This document shows positions 26,209 to 35,740 of a stretch of DNA of 64,000 nt, piece after piece. The position numbers were made by a program, and so were the translations under genes. Source of the stretch: Jannaschia sp. M317 (lineage in GTDB: Bacteria; Pseudomonadota; Alphaproteobacteria; Rhodobacterales; Rhodobacteraceae); the NCBI RefSeq assembly GCF_025141175.1, contig NZ_CP081155.1, positions 1,641,001 through 1,705,000 on the forward strand, in the 5' to 3' direction. The notes beneath the pieces are model-generated. The model saw only the letters and a list, made by a program, of their open reading frames with translations. It was not told where the DNA came from and searched no databases. Position 1 is the stretch's first letter, and every line of letters starts with the position of its first letter.

Positions 26209-29200
26209 ATGACCGACTCCCAGACCGTGCTGCCGCTGGTGTTCTTGACCGAGGTGGATTTCCGACCGCTCGCCACGCTGTTGTCGCAGCGGCGCGCGGC
26301 CTCGCCCGAGATCGGGTTCACGCCTGATCCCGACTGGTTTCTGGCTGCGATCCTGGATCTGGTCCAGCGACTGGCAGAGCCTGAGGCAGCTGCGCAGGAT
26401 TCCTCGACCGAAGTCCCCGATGAGCTGCGGACGTTCGGCGTTTTCCTGGCGGACTCCGGGGCCCGCGTGCAGGCGGCCTTGCCGATGACCTCGGCAGAAG
26501 TCACTTGGCAGTCAATCCTGTCCGAGCCCGAGGCGCAGGCCCCGCTGGATCTGGGCACCACCCTGCTGTTGCAGAGCGCGCCCGTGCCCGCGACCGCAGA
26601 CCACGCAGGTGTGCTTGCCGCGCCAGAGGCGCTGGCCTCGGGGGCTGCGACCACGCTGGGCGACGATCTTATGGTGAATGCCACGGCGGGGACCACCCTG
26701 GATGGGGGACAGGGCGATGACACCCTGGTCAGCGGGCCGGGTGCTGATCTGTCGGGCGGCGGCGGCAATGACGTGCTGCTGGGCAGTGCCGCCGCCGAGC
26801 AGATATCGGGCGGGGTCGGTGCCGACACGCTCGTCTCCGGCGGAGGGGAAGATACGTTGATCGGTGGGGCCGACAGCGACCTGTTCGTGGTCAGTGCCGA
26901 TGCCACGGGCGTCCAAATCGAAGAGGTCGTGGGCGAGGGGTTTGACCGCATCCTGTTCGAAGGCGGCCTTCGGGCCAGCGATCTGATCCAGACCCTGGTG
27001 GATGGCCGGCTGCAGGTGACCTGGAACGCCAATGGTCAGTCCGGCAGCCTGTCGATTTCGGACGAAGGCAAGGGGATTGAACGTTTAGTCTTTTCCGACG
27101 GCAGTTTCGCGGCGACCGTCGATTTGTCCGGCGCGGATGGCACGGTCGTGACCGCGCCGTCCCAGGTCGTTCAGGTGGCTTTGGGCACGACGGCGGCTGA
27201 GCTCAACGCGCTGATCACGCAGTACGGTGCCGGGACGGAGTTTGTCCTGCAAGCCGGGACTTACCAATTCGATGAAACCATCCATTTGGGCCAGGACGGG
27301 ATCCGCCTGACTGGTCAAGGCAGCGGTCAGACCACGATCCAGGTCGATCCCGACCTGCTGGGCGCGGCGGTCATCCAGGTGGGGCACGCGCTGCATGATC
27401 CGGGCAAGAACTACACCGACTGGTGGCGTTCGGTCTATGTGACCGAGACGTCGGGCGGCACCGTCACCCGCGATGAACGGTTTCAATACGAACTGCTCGA
27501 GGATCCGCAGCAGGGCGACACCCATCTGACCGTGCGCAGTTTCGCCAGCGCCGAGTCGCAGGCGTCGTCCAAGTGGGACACGCTGCAAAACGCGATCGGA
27601 CGCGGCGAAGTGGATCAGGCGCTGAGCGTCGGAGACAGCCTGTGGATCTACCAGGACAACACGGAGGCTTACCTGCGCGATCTCTATGGCGCGGACGAGA
27701 TCACCTGGACCAGCCTGCTCGAGTCCGACACCTATGAAGGCAGCAAGCCACTGCGGTCGATGATGGCCGAAGTCACCTCGATCGATGGCGACCGGATCGG
27801 GCTGTCGACGCCGCTGACCTTTGACTTCGACGGGGCCTACATCAAGATCCAGAAACGCGAGATGGTGACAGACACCCATGTCTCGGGTCTGACGATGGTG
27901 GGGGGGCACGGCGTTTCCGATCCGGATGCCTATGAAAACACCGTCGACATTCCGGGCTCCGACAGCAATGCCGCGCAGCGCACCTCCATGATCATGGTGG
28001 GCGGGGCCAAGGATTCGTCTCTGACCGACATCGAGATCATCGAACCCGTGTCCCATGGCATCACCACGGCGGGGTCGATGCGGCTTGATATCTCCGACAT
28101 TTCGGTGATCGGTGCCCATAACAAGGGGGCCGGAGGCGCGGGCTACAACATCTGGATCCGGGACACCTTCGACAGTGAATTCACCAACCTGGACCTTCAG
28201 AACGGGCGTCATGCCGTCTTGTTCGGCGGGTGGAACACGGCCAGCGGCAACGACGTCCACGTCAGCTATACCAACCGCGACATCAACTTTCACGGCGGCC
28301 GCGATCAGAACAACACGGTCACCGTCGACGAGGCGATCCGCGACACCCTGGCCGAGCAGGAGGGGCTGGGCTGGACCACGTTCTACAATCCCGGCACCCA
28401 CTACGGCGCGCCCACCGATCCGACGACGAACCCGGTAACCTATCGCCACGTCATCGGCACGTCCAAGGGCGACGACCATGTGGTCGCCAACGCCGAAGGC
28501 GGGCTGCTGTTTGGTGTGGGCGGGGCTGACACGCTGACCGGTGGCGCGGGCGAGGATGTGATCGACGGCGGAACCGGCAATGACCTGATCGACGCGGCGG
28601 GCGGGGATGACCTGCTGATCGCATCCGATGGCGATGACACGATGGATGGGGGCACCGGCGCGGACGTGGTGGCCTTTACCGGGGCGCTCGCATCCTATGG
28701 GGTCGCTATGGACGGCGAGGCGGTGATCGTCACCGGGTTGCGCGGCAGCGCCCGGATCACGAACGTCGAGGCCTTTGACTTTGCAGGCACCCTGATCGCG
28801 CGGGCCGATCTGTTGGCGCAGGCGGATCCGGTGCCGGGGCCGCTGGACCATCTCTATGAAATCGACCCTTCCGGGCTGGAGCTGGTGGAATTCCTGCCGG
28901 ACGGTGAGACGGTGCTGCGCACCGATGTCTCCTCGCTGCTTAGCTTCAACATCCACGACGCGGAGCTTGTGGGCGGCACGGACGCGACGCTCGTCGCCAA
29001 CCTGCACGACAACGACCTGACCGGGAACACCGGCAACAACCGGCTGGAGGGGCGCGCAGGGAACGACACGATCGACGGCGGGGCCGGGGATGACCTGATC
29101 CTGGGCGGCGACGGCAACGACGATCTGCGTGGCGGTGTGGGCAATGACGACATCGGCGGGGGCGCGGGCAACGATCTGCTCGACGGCGGCGCTGGCGACG

Positions 29201-30849
29201 ACCTTCTGGCCGGGCAGGGGGGCGATGACACCGTGGTGGCAAGCCTGGGCAGCGACACGATCCACGGCGGCGCGGGCAACGACATCATGACCTTCGCAGG
29301 CGATCTTGCGGGCTACGATGTGGTGGCCACGGCGGATGGGTTCCGCATCACTGCGACCGATCTGGCAAGCGACGTGCAGCAGGTCGAGACCTTTGTCTTC
29401 GACGGGGTGTCCGTGGCCGCCGCCGATCTGATTGCGGCCCATGCAGCTGCCGTGAACACCGGCGGTGGTACGGGCGGCGGCGGCGATACGGGCGGCGGCG
29501 ATCCGGTCGGGACCGACTGGTGGCAGGTTGGCTCGACCGCCGGGTTGATCGTCGTCTCCGGCAGCGGCGGCTGGCAGCGACACCTGTCCGACGTGTCTTT
29601 CGTGATGGGCGCAGATCTGGAGGCGTCAGGCTTCGCGACGGAGGAGGATCTGTCGGTCTTTGGCAACGCGCTGGACAACAACATGCTGGCCAACGGCGGT
29701 GCCAATCGGGTCGAAGGTGGGGCCGGGGACGATCGCGTCTTTGCCCGCGCGGGCAACGACGTGGTTCTGGGCGGCGACGGCGGCGATTACCTGGACGGGG
29801 GCGGCGATGCCGACAGCCTGTTCGGCGGTGCCGGTGACGACACCTTGCTGGGCGGCGCCGGGGACGACTTGTTGCGCGCCGGCAGCGGAGCAGAGACCAT
29901 GCAGGGCGGTAGCGGCACAGACGTCCTGGAGATGGTCGTGGCCCTGGCCGATATCGGCCTGGCCGAGACGTCCGGCGGCTTTGTCCTGACCCATGCGGGC
30001 GGCACAGTCACCGCGACCGAGGTGGAGAGCTTTGCCTTCGCCGACGGCACCGTCGCAGCGGCGGACCTGCTAACCGCGCACGCGGCGGCCACTGGCGGCG
30101 GAACGGACCCCGGTGATGGAACGGATCCAGGCGATGGAACCGACCCCGGTGACGGCACGGACCCTGACGACGGAACGGATCCGGGTGACGGCACCGATCC
30201 CGGCGATGGTACGGACCCGGTCAACGGTGCCGACCCCGTGCCTGCGGGTCTGGAAGGTCCGTGGTCCGAGATCGACCCCGGCGACGCCCCCGTGATCGCG
30301 GGCACATCGGCCCCGGATGACTACGCGCGGGCCGAAACCTCCTGGGTGATGGGCGCGGGGCTGGAAACGGGCCGTTTCGACAATGAGTTGAACCTCGATC
30401 TGTGGGGGAACGCGCTGAATAACGGTATCCGCGGCAACGACGGCGACAACCGGCTGGAGGGGCGCGCAGGCGATGACACGATCGATGGCAAGGATGGCGA
30501 CGACCTGATTCTCGGTGGTGCCGGGGACGATGACATCGAGGGGGGCGACGACAACGACACGCTGTTCGGCGGCACCGGCAACGACACGTTGGACGGCGAG
30601 AACGGGGCCGATACCTTTGTCTTCCTGTCTGGCAGCGAGTCCGATTTCATCAAGGATTTCGGCGACGGCAACGACACGTTGGTCCTGGGCATCGAAGGGG
30701 TCACAACGGTGGCCCAGGCCCTGACCTTCGCCAGCGAAGATGGGCGGGACCTGCGGTTCGATTTCGGCGGGGGTGACGTTCTGCTGCTGGACAATCTCGA
30801 ATTCGCAGACCTCAGCGGCAAGATCCTGATCGCCTGGGACCTGGTCTGA
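26209..30849 (+). CDS. giant RTX protein with beta-helix domain and three repeated modules
   Basis: A 1546-residue protein; I choose the ATG at 26209 (MTDSQTVLPLVFLTEVDF) over a TTG 33 bp upstream. Parts in order: an N-terminal domain (1-145); RTX repeats (about 150-225); a pectin-lyase-like right-handed beta-helix region (about 325-765, opening with TEFVLQAGTYQFDETIHLGQ) that recalls mannuronan epimerases and other polysaccharide-active proteins; RTX repeats (about 765-830); then three similar modules starting near residues 881, 1103 and 1352, each followed by RTX repeats. A T-D-P-G-D-G linker separates modules two and three. It has no Sec signal and is probably exported by a type I system. 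No catalytic residues were assigned. Confidence 0.82.
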   Translation: MTDSQTVLPLVFLTEVDFRPLATLLSQRRAASPEIGFTPDPDWFLAAILDLVQRLAEPEAAAQDSSTEVPDELRTFGVFLADSGARVQAALPMTSAEVTWQSILSEPEAQAPLDLGTTLLLQSAPVPATADHAGVLAAPEALASGAATTLGDDLMVNATAGTTLDGGQGDDTLVSGPGADLSGGGGNDVLLGSAAAEQISGGVGADTLVSGGGEDTLIGGADSDLFVVSADATGVQIEEVVGEGFDRILFEGGLRASDLIQTLVDGRLQVTWNANGQSGSLSISDEGKGIERLVFSDGSFAATVDLSGADGTVVTAPSQVVQVALGTTAAELNALITQYGAGTEFVLQAGTYQFDETIHLGQDGIRLTGQGSGQTTIQVDPDLLGAAVIQVGHALHDPGKNYTDWWRSVYVTETSGGTVTRDERFQYELLEDPQQGDTHLTVRSFASAESQASSKWDTLQNAIGRGEVDQALSVGDSLWIYQDNTEAYLRDLYGADEITWTSLLESDTYEGSKPLRSMMAEVTSIDGDRIGLSTPLTFDFDGAYIKIQKREMVTDTHVSGLTMVGGHGVSDPDAYENTVDIPGSDSNAAQRTSMIMVGGAKDSSLTDIEIIEPVSHGITTAGSMRLDISDISVIGAHNKGAGGAGYNIWIRDTFDSEFTNLDLQNGRHAVLFGGWNTASGNDVHVSYTNRDINFHGGRDQNNTVTVDEAIRDTLAEQEGLGWTTFYNPGTHYGAPTDPTTNPVTYRHVIGTSKGDDHVVANAEGGLLFGVGGADTLTGGAGEDVIDGGTGNDLIDAAGGDDLLIASDGDDTMDGGTGADVVAFTGALASYGVAMDGEAVIVTGLRGSARITNVEAFDFAGTLIARADLLAQADPVPGPLDHLYEIDPSGLELVEFLPDGETVLRTDVSSLLSFNIHDAELVGGTDATLVANLHDNDLTGNTGNNRLEGRAGNDTIDGGAGDDLILGGDGNDDLRGGVGNDDIGGGAGNDLLDGGAGDDLLAGQGGDDTVVASLGSDTIHGGAGNDIMTFAGDLAGYDVVATADGFRITATDLASDVQQVETFVFDGVSVAAADLIAAHAAAVNTGGGTGGGGDTGGGDPVGTDWWQVGSTAGLIVVSGSGGWQRHLSDVSFVMGADLEASGFATEEDLSVFGNALDNNMLANGGANRVEGGAGDDRVFARAGNDVVLGGDGGDYLDGGGDADSLFGGAGDDTLLGGAGDDLLRAGSGAETMQGGSGTDVLEMVVALADIGLAETSGGFVLTHAGGTVTATEVESFAFADGTVAAADLLTAHAAATGGGTDPGDGTDPGDGTDPGDGTDPDDGTDPGDGTDPGDGTDPVNGADPVPAGLEGPWSEIDPGDAPVIAGTSAPDDYARAETSWVMGAGLETGRFDNELNLDLWGNALNNGIRGNDGDNRLEGRAGDDTIDGKDGDDLILGGAGDDDIEGGDDNDTLFGGTGNDTLDGENGADTFVFLSGSESDFIKDFGDGNDTLVLGIEGVTTVAQALTFASEDGRDLRFDFGGGDVLLLDNLEFADLSGKILIAWDLV
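30103..30228 (+). repeat. seven 18-bp units encoding T-D-P-G-D-G
   Basis: Seven consecutive 18-bp units start at 30103, 30121, 30139, 30157, 30175, 30193 and 30211. Five encode TDPGDG, one TDPDDG (30157) and one TDPVNG (30211). Codon use differs between units, so selection keeps the peptide while the DNA diverges. In-frame gain or loss would change linker length only. Confidence 0.85.
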
Positions 30850-30929
30850 CCTGCGCCGCGCGCCCCGGCGTCGGGGCGCGCGCGGAACCAAAGGCAGGCC
30901 TCATGCGTCCTGATTGCAGGAGGCCCGCA

Positions 30930-31331
30930 ATGACCGAGACCCTTGAGGAACGCCTCGACCGGCTGCAAAGGCTGGCCGACGGCATGGACAGCCGCTTTCG
31001 CATCCCCGGAACGCGAATCCGCTTCGGTTGGGATGCGATCCTGGGCCTGGTGCCCGGCATCGGCGACATCGCCGCGCTGGCACCCGCGGCCTACATCTTT
31101 CTCGAAGGGCATCGGCTGGGCGTGCCGGCGCGGACCAAGGGCCGTATGGCGTTCAACGTGGGGCTGGACTGGATCGTGGGATCCATCCCGCTGGTCGGGG
31201 ACCTGCTGGACGTCGGTATCAAGGCCAACCGGCGCAACGTGGCGATCCTGCGCGCACATGTGAACCGGGAACAGTTGGGCGGCTCGGACGTTGCACCGAC
31301 GACCGCCACAACCTTTGCCAGGACCCAATGA
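30930..31331 (+). CDS. DUF4112 family membrane protein
   Basis: A 133-residue protein; the ATG at 30930 is chosen for its perfect AGGAGG (30918-30923) 6 bp upstream. The family pattern is clear: DSRFRIPGTRIRFGWDAILGLVPGIGDI...GLDWIVGSIPLVGDLLDV...KANRRNVAIL. It has two hydrophobic hairpin segments in the inner membrane. Its stop overlaps the start of the YihY gene by 4 bp. Function unknown. Confidence 0.85.
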   Translation: MTETLEERLDRLQRLADGMDSRFRIPGTRIRFGWDAILGLVPGIGDIAALAPAAYIFLEGHRLGVPARTKGRMAFNVGLDWIVGSIPLVGDLLDVGIKANRRNVAILRAHVNREQLGGSDVAPTTATTFARTQ

Positions 31332-32323
31332 CCTCTGAAAGTCCCCATGCGCCCGCCGCCCGTGCCATCGTCGCCGAACCTGGGCGGGGGCGGCGCGCGA
31401 CCAGCCCCCTGGGTCTGCCGGCAAAGGGCTGGAAGGATGTGGCCCTGCGTATCAAGAATGAGATGTCGGCGGATCACGTCGGCCTGATCGCCGCCGGCGT
31501 CGCCTTTTACGGGGTGCTTGCGATCTTTCCCGCGATCACCGCGCTGATGGCGCTGACCGGGTTGATTTACGAGCCGACCGAAATCGTCACCGCGCTGGAG
31601 GGCGTGTCCGCCTTCGTCCCCAATGACGTGAGCGACATCATCCTGACCCAGGCCAAGGAGGTCGCGGGCAGCCAGGAGGGCGGGCTGACCCTTGGTCTGA
31701 TCCTGGGCTTCGGGCTGGCGCTGTGGTCGGCATCGGCCGGGGTTGGCAGTCTGATCGAGGGCCTGAACGTGGCCTATGACGAAAAGGAAACCCGTGGCTT
31801 CATCCACCTGAAGCTTTTGACCCTGGGCATGACGCTGTTGATGCTGGTCGGCGTGTTCCTGGCGCTGGGCCTGGTCGTCCTGGTCCCGGTCGCCCTGAAG
31901 GTCCTGATCTTCGCGCCTTGGGTCGAGGTTCTGATCAACGTGCTGAAATTCTTGCCGCTGGGTCTGATCTTCGTCTTTGGCGTGGCCTTCCTGTATCGGC
32001 GCGCGCCGGACCGGGAACCTGCAACCTATGCCTGGCTCACACCCGGCGCGGTGGCTGCTTGTGGTCTGTGGTTGATCGTTTCGGTCGGGTTCTCGATCTA
32101 CGTGCAGAATTTCGCCAGCTACAACGAATCCTTCGGGTCCGTCGCGGGCATCATCGTGTTGCTGACCTGGATGTGGCTATCGGCCTACATCATCCTGCTG
32201 GGGGCGGAGTTGAACTCCGAACTTGAGGCGCAGACCACCCATGACACCACCACGGGCGAAGAACGCCCGATGGGCCAGCGTGGGGCCATCAAGGCAGATC
32301 GGTTGGGCGATGCGCAAGTCTGA
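31328..32323 (+). CDS. YihY/BrkB family inner-membrane protein
   Basis: A 331-residue protein with about six membrane segments and the family signatures HVGLIAAGVAFYGVLAIFPAI (about residues 51-71), ALWSASAGVGSLIEGLNVAYDE (about 133-154) and LLTWMWLSAYIILLGAELNSE near the C terminus. Once called RNase BN, the family has no settled function. The ATG at 31328 overlaps the DUF4112 stop; the 3' end overlaps the next gene by 14 bp. Confidence 0.88.
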   Translation: MTSESPHAPAARAIVAEPGRGRRATSPLGLPAKGWKDVALRIKNEMSADHVGLIAAGVAFYGVLAIFPAITALMALTGLIYEPTEIVTALEGVSAFVPNDVSDIILTQAKEVAGSQEGGLTLGLILGFGLALWSASAGVGSLIEGLNVAYDEKETRGFIHLKLLTLGMTLLMLVGVFLALGLVVLVPVALKVLIFAPWVEVLINVLKFLPLGLIFVFGVAFLYRRAPDREPATYAWLTPGAVAACGLWLIVSVGFSIYVQNFASYNESFGSVAGIIVLLTWMWLSAYIILLGAELNSELEAQTTHDTTTGEERPMGQRGAIKADRLGDAQV

Positions 32324-33440
32324 TGCTGGTGGGGACGTCCCCGCCTCGACCCCGCGCCATCCGCTGTTCTGGCCTGTGACCGGCATTTTCGTGCTGCTTT
32401 CGGTTCAGGGTCTGATCTATGCGGCCGATTTTCTGATCCCCGTGACCATGGCCATCCTGGGATATTTCCTGCTGAACGCACCCCGCCGCGCGCTGGAGGC
32501 GGTCGGCATTCCCGCGCCGGTGTCCGCCACTCTCTTTGCGCTGACGCTTGCCGCTGCGGTCTTTCTTGGAACGCTGGCCTTGTACGAGCCGATGTACAAC
32601 TTCGTGGCCGACATTCCCGTTCTGGTGGAAAAGGCCGCCGCTGCCGTCTCTGGCCCGGGCGGTGTGCTGGAGCCGCTGAGCGAGGCGCAGAAAGCCACGG
32701 AAGAGGCGCTGGCCGACAAGGATCGCGCGCCCGCCATGCAGGTTGAGGTCGTGGATGACGGGCCTGGTCTGGCCGGGTCCGTGGCGGCCATCGCGCCGCA
32801 GATGCTTAGCCAGCTGGTCTTTGCGATCTGTCTACTGTTCTTCCTGGTCGCGTCGGGGGACCTGTTTATCCAGAAGGCCGTGCAGGTCGCAGATCGGTTT
32901 CAGGACAAGCGACAGACCGTCCTGACCATCCGCATGATCGAGGCTCGGCTAGGGAATTATCTGGGCGCAATCACCCTGATCAACATCGGGCTTGGCCTGG
33001 CTATCGGTACGGCCATGTGGCTTTGGGGGCTCCCGACGCCCTGGCTGATCGGGTTGATGGCGACGACGCTGAATTTCGTCCCCTTTGTGGGTGCCGTCGT
33101 GGGGGCCTGTATCGCCGCGACCATGGGTTTCGTGACCTTTGGCGACGTCTGGCCGGCGCTTGGCATCTTCGCGACCTACTTCGCGCTTACGTCGTTCGAG
33201 GGGCAGTTCGTCACGCCGACGCTGGTGGGGCAACGGCTACGGCTGAACGTCGTGATGGTCTTTCTGGCTGTCGCGTTCTTTGCTTGGATCTGGTCGGTGA
33301 TGGGCATGGTCGTGGCTGTGCCGATGCTGATCGTGATCAAGGTTGTTTGCGACAGCATCCCAGCGGCCCGCAAGATCGGCTTGTTCCTTGGCGACGCCGA
33401 AGGCTTTGTCCCCAAAGTCCGGCCCGACGCTCAGACATAG
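32310..33440 (+). CDS. AI-2E (TqsA/YdiK) family transporter
   Basis: A 376-residue integral membrane protein with the N-terminal pair of helices, a periplasmic insert (about 85-160) and the C-terminal helical core typical of the AI-2E transporter superfamily. Family landmarks are NFVPFVGAVVGACIAA (about 252-267) and EGQFVTPTLVGQRLRLN (about 298-314). The superfamily includes putative exporters and Na+/H+ antiporters; substrate unknown. Third gene of the DUF4112-YihY-AI-2E operon, which ends at a strong hairpin. Confidence 0.88.
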   Translation: MRKSDAGGDVPASTPRHPLFWPVTGIFVLLSVQGLIYAADFLIPVTMAILGYFLLNAPRRALEAVGIPAPVSATLFALTLAAAVFLGTLALYEPMYNFVADIPVLVEKAAAAVSGPGGVLEPLSEAQKATEEALADKDRAPAMQVEVVDDGPGLAGSVAAIAPQMLSQLVFAICLLFFLVASGDLFIQKAVQVADRFQDKRQTVLTIRMIEARLGNYLGAITLINIGLGLAIGTAMWLWGLPTPWLIGLMATTLNFVPFVGAVVGACIAATMGFVTFGDVWPALGIFATYFALTSFEGQFVTPTLVGQRLRLNVVMVFLAVAFFAWIWSVMGMVVAVPMLIVIKVVCDSIPAARKIGLFLGDAEGFVPKVRPDAQT

Positions 33441-33468
33441 GTCGCGCCCGGATACTTCCGGGCGCGAC
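33441..33468. terminator. bidirectional hairpin between convergent genes
   Basis: GTCGCGCCCGGA (33441-33452) pairs perfectly with TCCGGGCGCGAC (33457-33468) around TACT, starting right after the stop of the AI-2E gene and 6 bp from the stop of the convergent gene. No long T-run follows. Confidence 0.7.
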
Positions 33469-33474
33469 ACCGCT

Positions 33475-33963
33475 TCAGAACGTTTCCAACCGCAGTTGCG
33501 CGTCGCAGTATTCGCCGTCGGCTGTCCCGACCCAGATGTCGAGCACGCCCGACGACGGAGACGTCAGGCGGATCTTTGCATCCAGGTTCCCGTTGTCGTC
33601 GTCGTCATAATACCAGTTGCCGGCAGGGGTGTTGATCAACAGGGTGCTGTCGCAGTCGCTGACCACGGCGATTTCCAGGGTGAAGCCGCCAAGACCGGGG
33701 GTTTCGAGGGTGAAATCGGGACGCACCGGAAAGAACCCTTCGCCCCTGTCGCTGCGCAAGGCGTTGTAAATCCCGCGACAATTCCGCTGGAGCGAGTAAT
33801 CGCCGCCCGCAACGACATTGAACCGCTTGGGATCATAGAGCTGATTGCCGTTATAGCGGCCATAGGCTCCGTTCTGGCGAACATCCGGGCACGCCTGCGC
33901 CGCGCTGGCCGCCAAGGTCAAACCAAGCGCCAGTCCAGCCGCTGCGAAATGTGATGTCTTCAT
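33475..33963 (-). CDS. small secreted protein with a PPC-like beta-sandwich
   Basis: A 162-residue protein; start at 33963 (MKTSHFAAAGLALGLTLAAS), which gives a Sec signal peptide cleaved after AAQA and has a purine-rich GAGGGGG upstream. The mature part contains a bacterial pre-peptidase-C-like pattern, DCDSTLLINTPAGNWYYDDD and SGVLDIWVGTADGEYCDAQL, with two cysteines near each end that could form disulfides. Predicted periplasmic or secreted; role unknown. Confidence 0.75.
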   Translation of the reverse strand: MKTSHFAAAGLALGLTLAASAAQACPDVRQNGAYGRYNGNQLYDPKRFNVVAGGDYSLQRNCRGIYNALRSDRGEGFFPVRPDFTLETPGLGGFTLEIAVVSDCDSTLLINTPAGNWYYDDDDNGNLDAKIRLTSPSSGVLDIWVGTADGEYCDAQLRLETF

Positions 33964-34455
33964 GGATCGTCCCCCTCTTTGATAGATAAATGTTAACACA
34001 TGGTTGGCGTTTTTCTATCCCCGGTTCCGATGGGGCCTCGGATCGGATGTGCTGGCGTTCCTCAACGACCTTGGAAAAGGGCCACGCGCGGTGCACGCCC
34101 CTTTGGTCAGGGACTTGACCGACGCCCGAAAACCCTCTGCCTGACGCGGTCGAGGCGGGGCGCGACGAAAGGCGCGCTGCTGATTGGGGATGGGTGGACT
34201 GGGCGCGGTGGTTGGCCACCCTCTGTGCCCGTGACGGCCAGAGGGGATTCGTCGACCGGCATGGCAGTGACGCGCGGTCCGGAACCGTTGGCCCGGGGGA
34301 CAGGGCCACGATCCCTGTCATGCCGATCTATCTTACGGCCTTCGCCATGCCGCGAGAAACACGGTTTTTCGGGCAACAGTCAGGGTGGACCCGAACGCCT
34401 GAGACGACCTTGCGGTCCAAGCATTCGTGTCAACCCGACGGGATGATCCTGAAAA
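33964..34455. other. gene-free stretch upstream of tRNA-Tyr
   Basis: About 490 bp with only overlapping short frames on both strands and no coding-like pattern. The first 40 bp (GATAGATAAATGTTAACA around 33981) are AT-rich and probably hold the promoter of the secreted protein gene. Nothing else is recognised. Confidence 0.5.
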
Positions 34456-34539
34456 TGGTGGGCGACCCTGGAATCGAACCAGGCGTGAGTCGCCTCGAGG
34501 GAGTTACAGTCCCCTGCCACACCTTGCGGCCTGTCGCCC
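34456..34539 (-). tRNA. tRNA-Tyr (anticodon GTA)
   Basis: A complete class II tRNA: acceptor GGGCGAC pairs with GTCGCCC, the anticodon loop is CTGTAAC with anticodon GTA, there is a long variable arm, the T arm is CCTGG-TTCGATT-CCAGG, the discriminator is A, and CCA is encoded (34456-34458). Confidence 0.95.
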
Positions 34540-34647
34540 ACTGGCGGCGTCCTACCGACCCCGCAGGGCAGGGTCAAGCGGTGTTGTGGCCAGAAATCGC
34601 ACGGGTGATAAGCGGGTGATCTACGGGTGATCCAGGGGTGATGGAAA

Positions 34648-35436
34648 ATGGCGCAAAAGCCGAAATGGGTGGTCGACAAGGAACGCGACCGGCGCGCCGC
34701 GGCGCAGGCCACGGTCTGGCTGTTCGGCCTGCATGCCGTGCGTGATGCGTTGCAGAACCCGATGCGCGATCGCCTGCGTCTGGTTCTGACCAAGAACGCC
34801 GCAGACCGCCTGGGCGATGTCGTGCCCGCGTCGGGCATGACGCCTGAAATTGTCGACCCGCGCCGGTTCCCCGTACCGCTGGATCCCGGGTCGGTGCATC
34901 AAGGGGCCGCGTTGGAGGTCAAGGCACTGGACTGGGGCAAGCTGGACGATTTGGCGCGGCCGGGCGGCGGGGCACCGGTGTTGGTTCTGCTGGACCGGGT
35001 CACGGACCCGCACAATGCGGGCGCGATCCTGCGGTCGGCCGAGGTGTTCGGGGCGCGGGCCGTCGTGGCACCCAGCCGCCATTCTGCCCCCGAGACCGGC
35101 GCGCTGGCCAAGACGGCGAGCGGGGCGCTGGAAAGGCAACCCTATCTGCGGGTCGGCAACCTGGGCGACGCGATGGAGAAGCTGCGCGACCTGGGCTACG
35201 TCACCGTAGGGTTGGACGGCGAGGCCCCGGAGACGCTGAGCGAGGCTGCAGCCGGGCTGGCCACCACCCCCACGGCCATCGTGCTGGGGGCCGAGGGACC
35301 GGGTCTGCGCGACCGGACGCGCAGCCTGTGTGACCGGATGGTGCGGATTGATCCTGCCGGGGCCTTTGGGTCGCTGAACGTTTCGAACGCGGCGGCGGTT
35401 GCGTTGTTCGCGCTGACGGAACCGCGCGATGCCTGA
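34648..35436 (+). CDS. rlmB: 23S rRNA 2'-O-ribose methyltransferase, TrmH/RlmB family
   Basis: A 262-residue SpoU-family enzyme. The N-terminal substrate-binding domain begins at TVWLFGLHAVRDAL (about residues 22-35). The trefoil-knot catalytic domain holds motif 1 LDRVTDPHNAGAILRSAEVFGA (about 116-137), motif 2 IVLGAEGPGLRDRT (about 211-224) and motif 3 RIDPAGAFGSLNVSNAAAVALF (about 233-254). It methylates G2251 in known members. Adjacent to tRNA-Tyr on the opposite strand and overlapping the next gene by 8 bp. Confidence 0.9.
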   Translation: MAQKPKWVVDKERDRRAAAQATVWLFGLHAVRDALQNPMRDRLRLVLTKNAADRLGDVVPASGMTPEIVDPRRFPVPLDPGSVHQGAALEVKALDWGKLDDLARPGGGAPVLVLLDRVTDPHNAGAILRSAEVFGARAVVAPSRHSAPETGALAKTASGALERQPYLRVGNLGDAMEKLRDLGYVTVGLDGEAPETLSEAAAGLATTPTAIVLGAEGPGLRDRTRSLCDRMVRIDPAGAFGSLNVSNAAAVALFALTEPRDA

Positions 35437-35710
35437 CACCAAGATCGCGACCTGTTGTTATTGCCAGCGGCGCACGACCCTGCGCAACGACGGGCACACC
35501 CTGATGTGCGGGTCCTGTGGTGCGCCGTTGACGCGGATGAAGGCATTGCGCCCGACGGCTGCGCGGGCGGCGGCGGGTCATGCGCCGGTGAAACATCCCG
35601 TCCCGTTGAAGGATGCCAAAACGCGTCGGAAGACGCCGAAGAAACGCAAGAGCCTGTGGCAAAAGGTGGCGTCCGAAATCTGGGACGAGATCGAAGATAT
35701 CTTCGACTGA
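35429..35710 (+). CDS. small zinc-ribbon protein
   Basis: A 93-residue protein with two CxxC pairs (C9/C12 and C27/C30) forming a probable zinc ribbon, then a basic linker (KDAKTRRKTPKKRKS) and an acidic C-terminal helix (EIWDEIEDIFD). The mixed charge suggests nucleic-acid or ribosome contact, but function is unknown. It overlaps rlmB by 8 bp, so it is probably co-translated. Confidence 0.75.
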   Translation: MPDTKIATCCYCQRRTTLRNDGHTLMCGSCGAPLTRMKALRPTAARAAAGHAPVKHPVPLKDAKTRRKTPKKRKSLWQKVASEIWDEIEDIFD

Positions 35711-35740
35711 CGCCGTTTCTGGCGTGGGTGAAGAAAAGTT

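Noticed and set aside
20584..30849. Complete type I secretion operon
   Set aside because: The two RTX substrates are present, but no ABC exporter, HlyD-type adaptor or TolC-like gene occurs anywhere in the window.
33964..34455. Possible genes upstream of tRNA-Tyr
   Set aside because: Overlapping frames on both strands give low-complexity arginine/proline-rich translations without ribosome-binding sites.
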